A stretch of 64,000 bases of DNA from Verticillium longisporum (Eukaryota > Ascomycota > Sordariomycetes > Glomerellales > Plectosphaerellaceae), in NCBI GenBank assembly GCA_019188255.1, contig JAETXT010000013.1, positions 1,860,001 to 1,924,000 of the forward strand, in the 5' to 3' direction. The notes beneath the pieces were generated by a model, which saw only the letters and a list, made by a program, of their open reading frames with translations, made no database searches and was not told where the DNA came from. Of this stretch, positions 25,897-38,807 are shown piece after piece. Made by a program: the position numbers and the translations under genes. Position 1 is the first letter of the stretch. Each line of letters begins with the position of its first letter.

Positions 25897-26686
25897 AAGC
25901 TTTCGTTCAACTTATTAGATTTTATTCCCTTAAGACTTCTCTATATTAAAGATAAACGTTAAGGCTTATTAATTATACTATTAAGTAGAAAGCTACTAGG
26001 ATTAAGTAATTAAGATCCTATTATCTAATCTATTTATTATATTAATATTTAGTAAACTAGCCTCTATTCTAGAGGAATAGTAATTTATATATACAGGCTA
26101 TTAAGTAATATTAATACTATTATTATTATTAGGATCCTAGGAATTAATATAGATATACTATCTACTAGAATAAATTATCGATTATTATTAGGTTAAATCT
26201 ATATTCTTATATATAGCTAAGGTATTAAGATTATACTATTTAGTATTTACTTTATAATAGAAATGTAGGGATAAGATAGTATTCTAGGTTATAGATTAAG
26301 AGGATTACTATTAGACTAAAGTATTTAGTTAAATAGAAGAGATCAAAAGTAGAATAATAGCTTAAAAGTACTCTATAATATTAACCCCTATTCCTATAAT
26401 TAAAGAAACCCCTTTAATAGAGACCTCCTCTATATAGGATTAACCTACTTCTCCTAGAATTAATATATTACTAATACCCTCTATTAGATAGTAAGAATTA
26501 GCTATAATAGAATAAGATTAGATACTAGCTCTAGGAATAGCCCCTATAAAAATTATATAATAATAGCTAATAATTATAATAGAGATCTTATAAATATAGC
26601 TCTAAGTTAATACTATAAATTAGGGGATAGGACTTATAAATAACTAGAAAGTATTAATATATAGATACTTCTACTTAGACTATAAA

Positions 26687-26867
26687 TATTAGGACTTTAT
26701 ATTAGGGGTATATTAGTATTAGTATAAATAGTTATCTATCTAGTACTATTAGTATCTAGGCGGATACTTATATATTAGGAGTAGAGTGCCCTAGCCCTAG
26801 GACTCTAGCAGAGTCTAAGTCCGCTAAGAGTCTAGGGCTAGAGCGGCCTCTACAGGTGCCCCTAATA
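26687..26867 (-). repeat. G2-E 3' LTR
   Basis: 181 bp, TATTAGG on the left and CCTAATA on the right, reverse orientation. It is 11 bp longer than the partner LTR, with extra CTAAG-containing sequence in the GC-richer core. Confidence 0.8.
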
Positions 26868-26999
26868 CTACTACCTCCTCGAGGTACTATATCTATATAG
26901 TAGAATATACTCCTTAATCGCTAATTATATAATATAAACTCTAATATCCTAATTATATAGCTTTCTACTACTTATATTATTATATAATAAACTATAATC

Positions 27000-29340
27000 C
27001 TTAACTTTCTAATTATATAATATAAACTCCTAATATCCTAATTAATCTACTATTTATATAGTCTTATTACTTATACTCTTATTCCCTCTATAGCTAAGGC
27101 TACTCTAGTCTTAGAGCCTATTCTATTAGTACCTCTTTATTAGCAGGTTAGAGTCTTATCCTTATCGCCTCTTACCCGCTAGGTAGGGGATTCCTCCTAG
27201 AGTTTATCTTCGCTAAGTATATCTAGTTTAGTAGGCGGAATCGGTAGGCGTAGGGATAAGCTTATAGCGCTTATAGTCTTAGTCTTAGCGGACGATCTAT
27301 TAGCTAGCGATCACTATAATAATAACTTAGCTAGAGTCTATTATAATAATTTAATAGGAGTCTATTAGAATAGGGGTCGTAGTAGTATACCTCCTAGAAA
27401 TAATTAATATAAATATAATATAATTAAGTATACTAGTAGGAATCCCTTTATTAATATATATTATATAGTCCTAGATCCTATAAGTAAATCTAATTCTATA
27501 ATAGAGGAGGCTCTAGTTAATAATAACTATATTAATAATCTATATTCTATTATTAAAGTTATCGTAATTAGTAATTATATTCTACTATTTACTCTATTAA
27601 CTATATCCTCGAGAGCTTTAATTCTATTATAAATAGCTTAAGCTAAATTATATAAATTATATTAAGTAGTATCGTTTTAGAATTATAGAATCTCGGCTAA
27701 TATTTAATCGATTTATATTAGAATTATATTCTATAAATTAATAAAGTTAATATACTTCTAAGAGATATCGAATAAAATTACTATAATTACTTTATTAGCT
27801 TTATTTAGCTTAGAGTCTATATATTCTAAAGTATAATTATCCCCTTAAGTATTCCCTTAAGTAGGTTCTATTATAAAAGAGAATACTCTTTTAATTATTC
27901 TAGAAACGATTATCTACTAGCCTTTAAAGATATTCTCTTATATTATAGAATATTATTATTTATTAAGGGTATCTAGGTCCTTATCGTTAAGTAAGTTATT
28001 CTCGTTTAATTTAATATATATAGATTATAGGATTATAGATAATCCTATAATAGGAAAGGGAAGCGATATATTATTCTATTCTAATTAATAATAGGCTCTA
28101 TTATACTTTTATTAATAGATAGTTAATATAAACTTACCTTTCTCTATTAGATTAATAGCTATAAATAAATTTATAAAGTAAAGATTATTATCCTTTTAAA
28201 TATTATTTAAGAAAAATAGCTATTTATAGTAGATATTATTAAGTTTACTAGGTTCGAGAAGAGTCTAAGTAGAGGCTTTAATTTTAAGAATAATATAGTA
28301 AGCGGCCTAGAGCTATATTATCTATTCTATTCTATATTATTTATCGAGAAATAGTTATTCTCCTATCTCTATTTAATAGTATAGATTATAGATAGCGCTT
28401 CTAATTATACTATAAAGGAGTAAGTAGCCTATTATTAAATAAGAGAGGACCTATCTAACCGATCGAGCTTAGAATTAAGTACTACTCTAATTAGTAGGAT
28501 ATAGGTAGATATACTTAGCTAAGTAGAAGATATATTTACTTCCTAAGTATTAGTCTTCGAGGAGTAGGGTCTACTAAAACCTAAGCTAGATACTATACTT
28601 ATATCTACTAGACTTAGTCTAGAATATATCGTACTCCTTATTAGGAATAAGGTTAATAAATATATCTATTACTATATAGTATAATAGGGGTATAATACTC
28701 TATTCTTTATTATAAATCTATAAGAAGATAGAATAATTATTAATATATTTCTTCCCTAGGATTACTCGGATCTATTTAATTATTCTATTAATTCGGTTTC
28801 CTATATTATATTTATATTACTATAATTCTAGCTAAACCTATAATCTACTATCGTCTTCTAGGAATAGAGTATTAGGATATTAGGGTTTAAGGGATATAGG
28901 GTTTCCTATATCGGAGTCTATAGTATTAAAAACCTATAGTTCCTCTAATAGACTTATAAGACCCTTAATCTTAGCCTTACTTTTCTTTATTCTAAGTATA
29001 GGAATCTCCTCTATATCGGTATTATTATTAGTCTAGGTATTACTATTAGTCTAGGCATTATTATCGGTCTAGCTAGTATCTTTAATAATTATATTCTAAA
29101 TAAATACGTCTATAGTATTATTAATAATCTAGATATCTAGGTCTATAGTATCGTCATCGTTATCGATATTATTTATTATAGACTATATTTACTAGAGATA
29201 TATAGTTACGGCCTCTATATTAGTAATATTACTTCTAGTATATTACTATATTAATAGAGTATATTCTCTTATCTCTTTAGTAGTAAGCGTTAGCTTCGCT
29301 AGCGAGTTAGGTCTTAGTATAATCGGATATAGTGCTATAT
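27000..29340 (-). pseudogene. Post-integrase sense ORF relic of Gypsy G2
   Basis: Downstream of integrase and on the same strand, one frame continues for roughly 780 codons to near the 3' LTR, with TAA/TAG stops only. It contains an acidic stretch (DNDDDTIDLD), an Asn/Thr-rich stretch, a basic cluster (RIKKSKAKIKG) and later Gln-rich segments if stops are read as Gln. The same ORF relic is in G2-F (about 44640-47060). The position is that of an env-like third ORF, but I see no signal peptide or membrane segment and do not recognise a domain. Confidence 0.45.
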
Positions 29341-30199
29341 AATTACTAAGTAATAATCGGTAGGAATAGTATAGGACGTAGATAAGTATAGTAAAGACGA
29401 GAGTAATAGCGAAAATAAGTATAATAAAGATATAAATAATAATAAAGATAAGTATAGTAAAGATACGAATAGTAATAAATATAAATATAGTAAAGATAAA
29501 GATAATAATAATAGGAGGTAAAGTTATATAGGGTATTAGGGGTAGACGACATAATCTATATTAATATTATATTCCTTCTATTTACTTATTTATTTAGTAT
29601 CTTTATTAAAACTATTACCTAGTCCCTATAATTAGATTCTAATCTCGATATTAATTAGCGGAATCTAATTAACGATTATCGTACCTAGTTCTTAGTAACT
29701 AGGCTATTAAATCTCTATAGTCTATATTAGGTCTTTAATCTTATATCTATATATTAAGTTATTTACTATATATAGTATATCTATTCAATATATTTACTTA
29801 TTATATTTATATCCTTAATTCTTCTATTTTATAAAATATTATAATTATAATTAGCTAAATAGCTATCTTATATAGTAATCTAATAATCTCTCGACTTTAT
29901 ATTAATCTCTATCCTCTTCTAATACTATAAGTCTAATCGTAGACGATTAATATACTTATAGATTATTATCTAATAGATATAGAATAAGCTACTTTATAGA
30001 TATTATATTATATACTCTCTATTTCGTAAGGAATTATAGTTTATATACTAAAGAGCTTCTTTTCTCTAGAATAGTAAAGGGTCCTACTCATTATTAGCTC
30101 TATTCCCTTAATAATCTACTAAGAAGCTTATATCCTTTATTTAATTTAAGAAATACTCTATTACTAACCTCGAAGTATATTAATTAATGCTTCTTATTA

Positions 30200-30800
30200 T
30201 AGGCCTTCTTAGCTTTAGCCTATATATAAGCTATAGATGCTTATACTTCCTATTAATAGAGCTTTTTATAGTTTTAATAATCTCCCCGTCCTATATTCCG
30301 CCTATTAGCTAGTTAGCAGCTATTATAGGCTTAAATCCTAGAAGTAGCTTATTTAGAGGATAATTAATAGTATATTATTTAGTATTATTAAGAGTAAATT
30401 AAAGCGGAATTAAGATATCTAGCTAAAGTATATCTAATAATAATATATAATATTATAATATAATTTCTATTATCTAGCTTTTATATTCTAACGATCTATT
30501 AATCTATAGCTACTATATTATCGAAAATAGTAGATCGACCTCGAAGGCTTTAAATACGTTCTTCTAGAATAAGCCTATAAACTTTAAATCTCTATTAGAG
30601 ATAATTATTAATAATAAACCCTAATCTATAGATAGAAGACCTCTTATAAAGAGGATAGCCTAATTCTTAATATCGTATTCTATATTACTAGGAATAAATA
30701 GAGTCTTCTTAGAATATATATCTATTATTATTATTATAGAGTTAAGGAACTATATTTTCGATTCTAATAGCCTCTAGAAGGAGAACTATATAAGTATTTT
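30200..30800 (-). pseudogene. Gypsy G2-E integrase core relic
   Basis: Minus strand near 30660-30580 reads as IRGLLSID.GLLLIIISNRDLKFIG, broken by one stop, which follows the fungal Gypsy integrase core pattern of a WGLP segment then ISDRDPKF. It is followed by a region equivalent to ALGVRLLYSTAYHPQTDG. The same relic lies at about 43280-43700 in G2-F. Confidence 0.75.
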
Positions 30801-32079
30801 AAGTAATCCGATAATAAAATTAATTATAATTATATAGAATAGTCTTATTAATATCTAAATCGGTTATAATTCGCTAAATAGTTTATCTCTATTTATAGAG
30901 AATACTAGATACTCTAGATAATATCTCTACTATTTCTTAACTATCTATTACTTTCCTTTAAACTATATATTATCGAGCTTATATAGTATCTTATCTAGTC
31001 TGAAATAATACCCTCTAGTATATATAAGCTAGAGTAGTTCTAATATAATTAACTTCGATATATATAATCGTTATCTAGTAGTCCCTAGTTTAATATTATA
31101 TAGTAGGCTATCTTCTTCCTCGAAGGCTAAGAGGTTTATCTTTAGCTTATATTTATATTTCCTTAAGTTTTAAATCTATTATAGGATATTCTTATAGTAT
31201 ATATCTATTTAGTACCTATCTATAATCCGCTATTAGAATATAGTAGATATCTCTATATAGAGGCTTAAGAGGTATATACTATCGTCCTATATATTATCTA
31301 GTTCGTAGCTAATCTAGGACTATAGTCTAGCTTCTTATTCCTATTAATAGGACTTATCTTTAATAGTAAGTAATCTCGAGAGGGTACCTAGGATAAGGTT
31401 TATCTTATTTAATATATATATAATATTAAAGCGAAATTAGCTTAAGTATATTACTATTAATATAAGTCTTAGATTCGCTTTATTTATATCTTTTATTATA
31501 AGACTAATATAATTAACGATCCCTTTTAATACTTAGTAATCTATTAATATAATAATAGAATATTAATTAGACTAGATTAACGTTTATAGCTTTTATATAG
31601 CCTATACTAGATAGGCTATTTCTAATTCTATAGCCTTAGCTAGGGCCTCGGATTTTATAATTAATTAGCTAAGAAATATTATTAATTATACTATTTTATC
31701 CGAGATATATCTACTATCTTAATAAATATCTATATAGAATATAAATAGGCTAAAGCCTCTATTATTAATATTTATTTTAAAGAAAGTAAATTTACTTAGA
31801 TTATAATAATATAATAAAATCGGCTATATTAATAATTTTTATAGAATATAGAATACTTCCTTTTTATCCTCTATTAGAATAAAGGTTCGTTTAGAGGTAT
31901 ATACTATCTAGGTATACTTATTTATCTTTTTCTATAGATCGACTTTACCCTCTTCTCGGAGTTATCTTAATAGGGCAATCTTCTTATCCTCTAGTAGCTT
32001 AGCTTTAAGTTAATAATAAAGGACGAATCTTTATAATTATCCTATTATTCCTAGGTAGGTCTCTAAGTCCGATAGTAAT

Positions 32080-32750
32080 ATTAAGTACTTTAGCTTAGTA
32101 ATAGCTATTAGTCTCTCTATTATAGTCGATAATCCTAAGGTATTAACCCGAAATCCTAGTAATATAATAGAGGGATATATATAGAAGGACTTTATTAGGC
32201 TTAATATTAATATAGATTCCTCGAAGAAGCTAAGGACTATATATAAGTATTCTAAATGCTCTTCGAAGGAGTTACTAAAGACTATTATATTATTAATATA
32301 TACTCGAGCGAAACGTTAATATAAATATAGCTTTTAATCTATAAAGTATTAAGTATATACTAGAGAGTTCTAATATCCTATTAATATTATATAGGACTTT
32401 TCTAATCCCTATAGACTAATAATAACTATTTAATCTTTATAAGTACTATAGATTAATAATTAATTAAAGATTATAGATATATTAAATACTAATAGAAAGG
32501 CCTTCCTATATAGTCTATTAATAATCTCCTCCTATAATAATATAGGATAGTTATCTAATATTAATATATTATTTAATTATTTAAAGTCTATTATAACTCT
32601 ACCCTTATATATACTATTTATAGTCCGCTATATAATAAAGACTAGGTAATTAAATAGAGTAGGCTATTTTATCTATTCTAGTTATTCTAATTTATATATT
32701 TTACTAAACTTCTTATTAAATAGTTACTTATCTTTAATTCTAAGGGGATA
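32080..32750 (-). pseudogene. Gypsy G2-E reverse transcriptase relic
   Basis: Minus-strand motifs in order are a KLE.LE..K.P-type segment near 32700, VIIDFK.LN near 32585, the YIDDI-type catalytic box near 32303-32290, and an S.SFEEHLEYL...LSLFEES-like helix near 32275-32200. These match Ty3/Gypsy reverse transcriptase. The F copy (about 41350-42000) has the same order. Confidence 0.8.
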
Positions 32751-35700
32751 CGCTTTAGAGCCTAATTTCTTAGATTACTATCTATCTACTAAGTCTATCC
32801 TTATCTATTTATCGTCTAGTATTAGGATAATTCTATAATCTCTCTAATAATCGAATAATTCTAATAATTATCTAACTTAATTAGCTTATAAAGGGTTCTT
32901 AGTATAGATACTAATACCCTCCCTTATATATAGTTCCTTAATATCCTAAGAGCGTTCCGCTCTAAGAGATAATTTAAATTCTTATAGCTCCTTAGGTATA
33001 GCTTAGCCCTTATAGCTATTCTCGGATTCTCTAGCGAAGAAGGCTAATATTACGTTATCGTCTAGATCGAATTCCTAGTAGCTATATACTACCTTAGCTA
33101 TATACTAATCCGCTAGAAAGCTTCCCTCTAGGTTAGCATCCTCGATATAGCCTAGATAGGTATTCTAGTCTACCTTTATAGTCTCCTCTAAGTCGTTAAA
33201 TATAAATATAAAATATAGTCTAGAGTAGGATATTTAATATAATTATATTAAAGGGTTATCTATTATAAAGGTATATTCTTATTTAATACTATATTTATTA
33301 TAATAAAGGAGTCTACTATATTATATTAGTATTTTTATAATTAATCTAAATAATAGAATAGCCTTAGATATTATTACTATTCTCCTTCTAACTAGGTTAG
33401 ATTTCGATTTATATAAGAATAGTATCTATATCCTATAATAGTAATTAAATATTAAATTATTAGAGCTAAAGAGTATATCTACTCTATATTAATCGAGGAA
33501 TTTATATCTAAATAATAGCTTTAGAGCTAGGTTCTATATATACTATACTATAATAGTAATATAGCCGAATACCCTAATATCCTATCTACTAATAAGATTA
33601 GGAATATATAAATCGAAGGTTACCTTATAGTCTAATTCGACTTAGATCCTACTAATTCCTCGGACTATCTTCTTCTCTAATATATCGATTATTATATTCT
33701 TATTAAATTTAGTAAACTAGTCTTAATCTACTATTACTCCTAAGTAAGCGGAGTCTATAGTAATATAATACTATTTACCTCTTAATTTAAATAATATTAA
33801 GAATAAATAGTACTTATATCCTAATTATCTCCTAATTTACTATTAGCTCCCTAAGTATTCTAGGCTTTAAGCCTCGATAATATTATCTTTATTAAATACT
33901 AAGAATATAGTCTAGCTATTAAATATCTTAGCTTCTACTATCTACTCTATAATAGCATTTACTATAGTACTCTATTATATTTATGAGGAGTCTTTTCTTA
34001 CTTATAGGCCCTAGCCTTTAGGTTTCGGTAAAGTATAATTATTAGCGAAGATATAGTCTATAAATAATCGCCTAGACTTAATATACTTCTTATATTTATA
34101 GTAATATTATAGCGTATGCTCTCGCTATAGAGAGTCTTTATACTATAGTTTATTAATTAATATAGAGAAGTATAAGGAAATAATAGTATTATAATTAATA
34201 TAGGAGTCTAATATATCTTATTTATCCTCCTTTATTAAGAAAACTTCCTCTACTATTTTATAACTATCCTATTAGAGGTCTTATTTATTCTCTTAAGAGT
34301 CTTAATTAGTTAGATAGATATATATATAATTAGTCCTACTACTATTATATCTAGTCTATCTTTAGTATAGCCTATAGCTATCTATATATTAGCCTCTAAA
34401 TATATAACTACTATATATAAATATACTTTCTCTATAGAATAAGCCTCTAATAGTACCGCCTCTTTAAGGGAGGTCGTATCTATTACTATTATTATATCGG
34501 CTTCTATAGTTATTATATTAACTATCTTAATTATTATAGGAATTATATCTACTATTATATATAATTCTATTACTATTCTAGCCTTTATTTATATTTATAT
34601 TCTATTATTAATCTTCCTTCTAGCTATATTTATAATAAGGATTAGTTTTATAATTATTATCCTTTTATTAATCTAGCTAATATAAATTATATATTAGGAA
34701 AGCAATATTATCTAATTCATTATCGTAGCTATAATCGTCGTCTATAGTATATACTATTATAGGGCATCTAGTATCTATTAGAATAGAGTCTCTCTATAGG
34801 AGTTCTACTTTATCCTAGGTATTATAGATAAATGAGTTAATAATAGTATTAAAGTTAGGCTTAGGTAAATATACTATTAGAGTATTATCGATTTTAAAGT
34901 ATATTTAGTTTAATTATATTAGTAGATTATTTATTCTAATAGTATTATAGAGTCTAATAATATTAAGGACGAATTTCTAGAGATTACGATCTACGTAGAT
35001 ATCCTATCTAGAGTATTAATAGATATTAAGTAGCTCCGTAGCCTTAGTAGAATCTAAAGCGAATTAATATCTAAGTAGCTATCTCTAAACGTTAAGCCTA
35101 GTATAGAGTCTTTATTTCTCGTCTTCGGTTAGTATTACGTACTATACCTTAGCAGAGCTTAAGAGCAGCTATAATAGAGTACGTACTACTATAGCCTATC
35201 TATTAATAGTATCCGCCTAATTATTAATAGAATTAAGAAATATATCGATATCGGTCTAATATACGTCTTAGCTAATAATATAGACTAAGGAGCTTTCCTA
35301 TTTACTAGAATCGGGTTTATAGTCTAAGTAGAAGTATCTATATATTAATACTTTCTAGTTATTTATAGGTCCTATCCCCTAGTTTATAGTATTAATTTAG
35401 AGCTATATCTATAAGATCTCTATTATAGCTATTAGCTATTATTATATAGTTATTATAGGGGCTATTCCTAGAGCTAATATCTAATCCCATTCTATTATAG
35501 CTAATTCTTACTATCTAATAGATAGTATTAGCGATATATTAATTCTAGGAGAAGTAGATTAATCCTATATAGAGGAGGTCTCTATTAAAGGGGTTTCTTC
35601 GGTTATAGGAATTAGGGTTAATACTATAGAGTGCTTTCGAGCTACTACTCTACTTTCAATCTCTTCTATTTATCTAAATACTCTAATCTAATAGTAGTCC

Positions 35701-36312
35701 TCTTAGTCTATAACCTAGAGCGCTATCTTATCCCTATGTTTCTATTACGAGGTAAATACTAAATAGTATAATCTTAATACTTTAGCTATATATAAGAATA
35801 TAGACTTAATTTAATAATAATCGATAACCTATTCTAGCGGATAGCGTATCTATATTAATTCCTAGGACCCTAATAATAATAATAATATTAATATTACTTA
35901 ATAGCCTAGATATATAAATTACTATTCCTCTAGAATAGAGGCTAGTTTATTAAATACTAATATAATAAATAGATTAGATAGTAGGATCTTAATTACTTAA
36001 TCCTAGTAGCTCTCTACCTAATAGTATAGTTAGTAGGCCTTAACGTCTATCTCCGATATAGAGAAGTCTCGAGGGAATGAAATCTAATAGGTTCGGGAAA
36101 GGCTTAATAGGAATCTTTATAATAGAGAATCCTATAATAGGAATCTTATAATAGGAATCTTATAATAGATAGGAACTTAATTCTATCTAGATCTTAACCT
36201 TATCTCTTCGCTACGGTAATAATAGATTAATATCTTAATAGATTAATTATTATCTTTAATGAAAATCTTAAGATTATATATAAGAACGACTAGAAAGTCT
36301 AATTACTATTAT

Positions 36313-36482
36313 TATTAGGACCTTATATTAAGGGTATATTAGTATTAGTATAAATAGTTAACTATCTAGTACTACTAGTATCTGGGCGGACACCCCTATT
36401 AGTAGAGTGCCCTAGCCCTAGGACTCTAGTAGAGTCTAGCTAGAGTCCGTAGCTAGAGCAGTCTCTATAGGTGCCCCTAATA
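36313..36482 (-). repeat. G2-E 5' LTR
   Basis: 170 bp, TATTAGG to CCTAATA, reverse orientation. It abuts reverse G1-g sequence at 36483. Confidence 0.85.
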
Positions 36483-38807
36483 CTATATATAGATATAGGC
36501 TCCTATCCTTCTTTAATATAAATAGGACTAGGGCCCTTATAGGGCTAATAGACTTTTTAATCCTCTTTATAGCTTCCCCTTCTATAATATAATAATAGAG
36601 CTCTTCTAATTACCTCTATAATAATAAGTAGATAGGGCTATAAAGGGGTTCGGCTCCCTTTTTAAGTCTACTAAGTACTCTATATCTTTTAATATTAGTA
36701 GTTCCTTTACTAAGTCTTTAGAGAAAATATCTTCGAATTTAATAAATTCTATAAGAAGTATTTTAGCCCGCCCCTTATTTAGGAGTAGGTTATTAATAAT
36801 AGGGATAATTATATTAAATATTATTATTATAGCTTAAATAATATAAGTAATATAAGCCTTAGCTTTATCCTTAATTAATATCCTTATAAACTCTTCTAAG
36901 TCTATATTTAATATATAGCCCTAGGTAAAGGATTAGATAGAAGTATCTATTTAAATACCTTCCTTCCCTATATTATTATTAAATAGGAGTATATAGTTAG
37001 ACCCTTTAGGCTATTCTATATATATAAATAGCTAATATAGTCATTAGGTGTAATTCTATATATCTAATAAGTAGAAAGAGAGCGTAAATATCCTATAATT
37101 CATCGCTATCTAGCTATTAAACGTTTATAGTTTAAGGGCTTCTATACCTTCTATTTCTTATAACTTTAATAATTAAACGAGAATAGGACTAATAATATCT
37201 ACTATAGTACTAATATCTAGATTAATAGAGAATTTAATCTCCTTACTTTATTATAGAGTAATCGCTAATATTTTAATAGTTTTCCTAATATTTATTTTAA
37301 GTATAGTACTCTTTAGGTCGGGGCTTATATTAAATCGTTTTCCGAGAGCTCTATTACCTAGACGCCCTCGAATTTAAGTAACTATATACCTATAATTATA
37401 GCCTTATATCTCTAAGGGTCTAGCTATAAGTAATTTTATATTTAATAGCTAGTTTTATTATAATAGAAGTATATATTTATAGACGTTATAAGGGCAGCCC
37501 CTTAGCCTCTAGATAGAGTTCTTATAGAATATATGTTCCTCGCTTAGTAGGGAGTAGTCCCTCTACTATAATATAAGGGTCGTCCTCATTTCGCTAGCGA
37601 CTAGTCCTATAGGGTTTCTCTCCTAGGCCCCCTATATATAGATACTATATTATATTATTCGCCCTAGTTCGATTAAGAGTATATTTATTTCCTATTCTCT
37701 TATTACTTATTCTATAATTAATTAACGTCCTATACTCTTTAAACTTTATATATAACCGTTCTAATATCCTTAATAAGAATATAATACTCTATTAACTTAT
37801 TCTATATAAAGTAAAAGAGCTATTAGAAATATCTAAAAGCGTACTCTTTACTATAATCTATATTTTTATTAAATAATTAATAAATACTTTCCTAATAATT
37901 AAAAAATACTAAAAAGGAGATATCTCTATTACTCTTAAAGTATAGTAAATATAATTATTCCCGATAAATTAGGTTTTATAAGTCCTTTAAGAGGTATTCT
38001 TATTTAATAAAGCTTTAAAAGTCCTTTTAATAGATATTTATATTATTAATATTAGGGTCCTCTTAATAAATCGCTTTTAAGTTTTATATATAGTTTCGCT
38101 ATATTATTTAAAAAGTATAAGTAAATTTAATTATCGATTATTTAACGATTTAAGCTGTATTTATATTAAATTAGAAAGCATTTCTAGCTTTAATAATAAT
38201 AAATTAATTATTAGTTTAAATAATTATAATATCCTCCTTAAATATCTTATAATTATAAATAAAAGGCTTATTATAATTCTTTATAATTAGAATCTATTTA
38301 ATAAAATATTAGATTAGAAATCGATTTTCTAGCCTTTATTCTTAGAATTCCTTAATTAGGGCCTAGAATACCTATAATTAAGGTTCTATTTATTAAGAAA
38401 GCTCTTTAATAATTTAATAATAGTTTAGTAAAAAGGATCCTAGTTTGAGTATAATCTTTCTATTACGATTATCTCTTAACGATTCCGATAATATCGCTAT
38501 TAATTTATTATCTAATTATTAATTACTATAATAAATAGTTCACTTCTAAGTCCTAGTATACTTAGTTTAATCTATTCTTTAGCTTAATCTAATTATAGAT
38601 TATAGAAATTAAAGAATATAAAAGTATTAAGCTAAGGGCCTTAATTAGGGAAAGTAAATAGTTCGGATTTCAATTAATATACTAATATTATAACTTTAAT
38701 TTATCGAGGCTATTAAGTATAGCCTCGACTCTACTTATAAACTAGATCTTATTATTAATCTATTAGCAATAACCCGCTATTAGACGTCTAACGTCTAACT
38801 CCTTATA
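36483..38807 (-). mobile_element. Gypsy G1-g, reverse 5' part
   Basis: Reverse G1 from reverse transcriptase (matching 21590 onward) through protease and gag to a 5' LTR at 38617-38807. Its left edge is the G2-E LTR, indicating that G2-E inserted into it. Its right edge abuts the resumed G2-F at 38808, indicating that G1-g itself had inserted into G2-F. Confidence 0.8.
38617..38807 (-). repeat. G1-g 5' LTR
   Basis: 191 bp reverse-complement G1 LTR, TATAAAAGTATTAAGC on the left and AACTCCTTATA on the right. Confidence 0.85.

Larger units (their letters stand above)
25536..26686 (+). mobile_element. Gypsy G2-F, 5' part of split copy
   Basis: Forward 5' LTR (25536-25705), leader with a 14-bp tandem repeat, and the start of gag. 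It aligns in reverse with 35313-36482 of G2-E. It stops at 26686 exactly at the outer edge of the G2-E LTR and resumes at 38808 after a gap equivalent to about 100 bp. Confidence 0.8.
26687..36482 (-). mobile_element. Gypsy G2-E, full-length reverse copy
   Basis: LTRs at 36313-36482 (5') and 26687-26867 (3') bracket 9.8 kb. On the minus strand it reads gag/protease (about 36000-33000), reverse transcriptase (about 32750-32080, with a YIDDI-type box near 32303-32290 and an EEHLEYL-like region after it), RNase H (about 31900-31250) and integrase (about 30800-30200, with an ISNRDLKFIG block equivalent to the usual ISDRDPKF). A long unassigned ORF relic follows (about 29340-27000). All are broken by RIP stops. 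This is a Ty3/Gypsy family distinct from G1 in LTR, reverse transcriptase and 3' region. Confidence 0.85.

Noticed and set aside
29346..29552. 68-codon tyrosine-rich minus-strand ORF
   Set aside because: It lies in a degenerate AARGAT-type low-complexity repeat inside the RIPped G2-E element, recurs mutated in G2-F near 44480-44640, and resembles no protein; the opposite strand and other frames look equally plausible.
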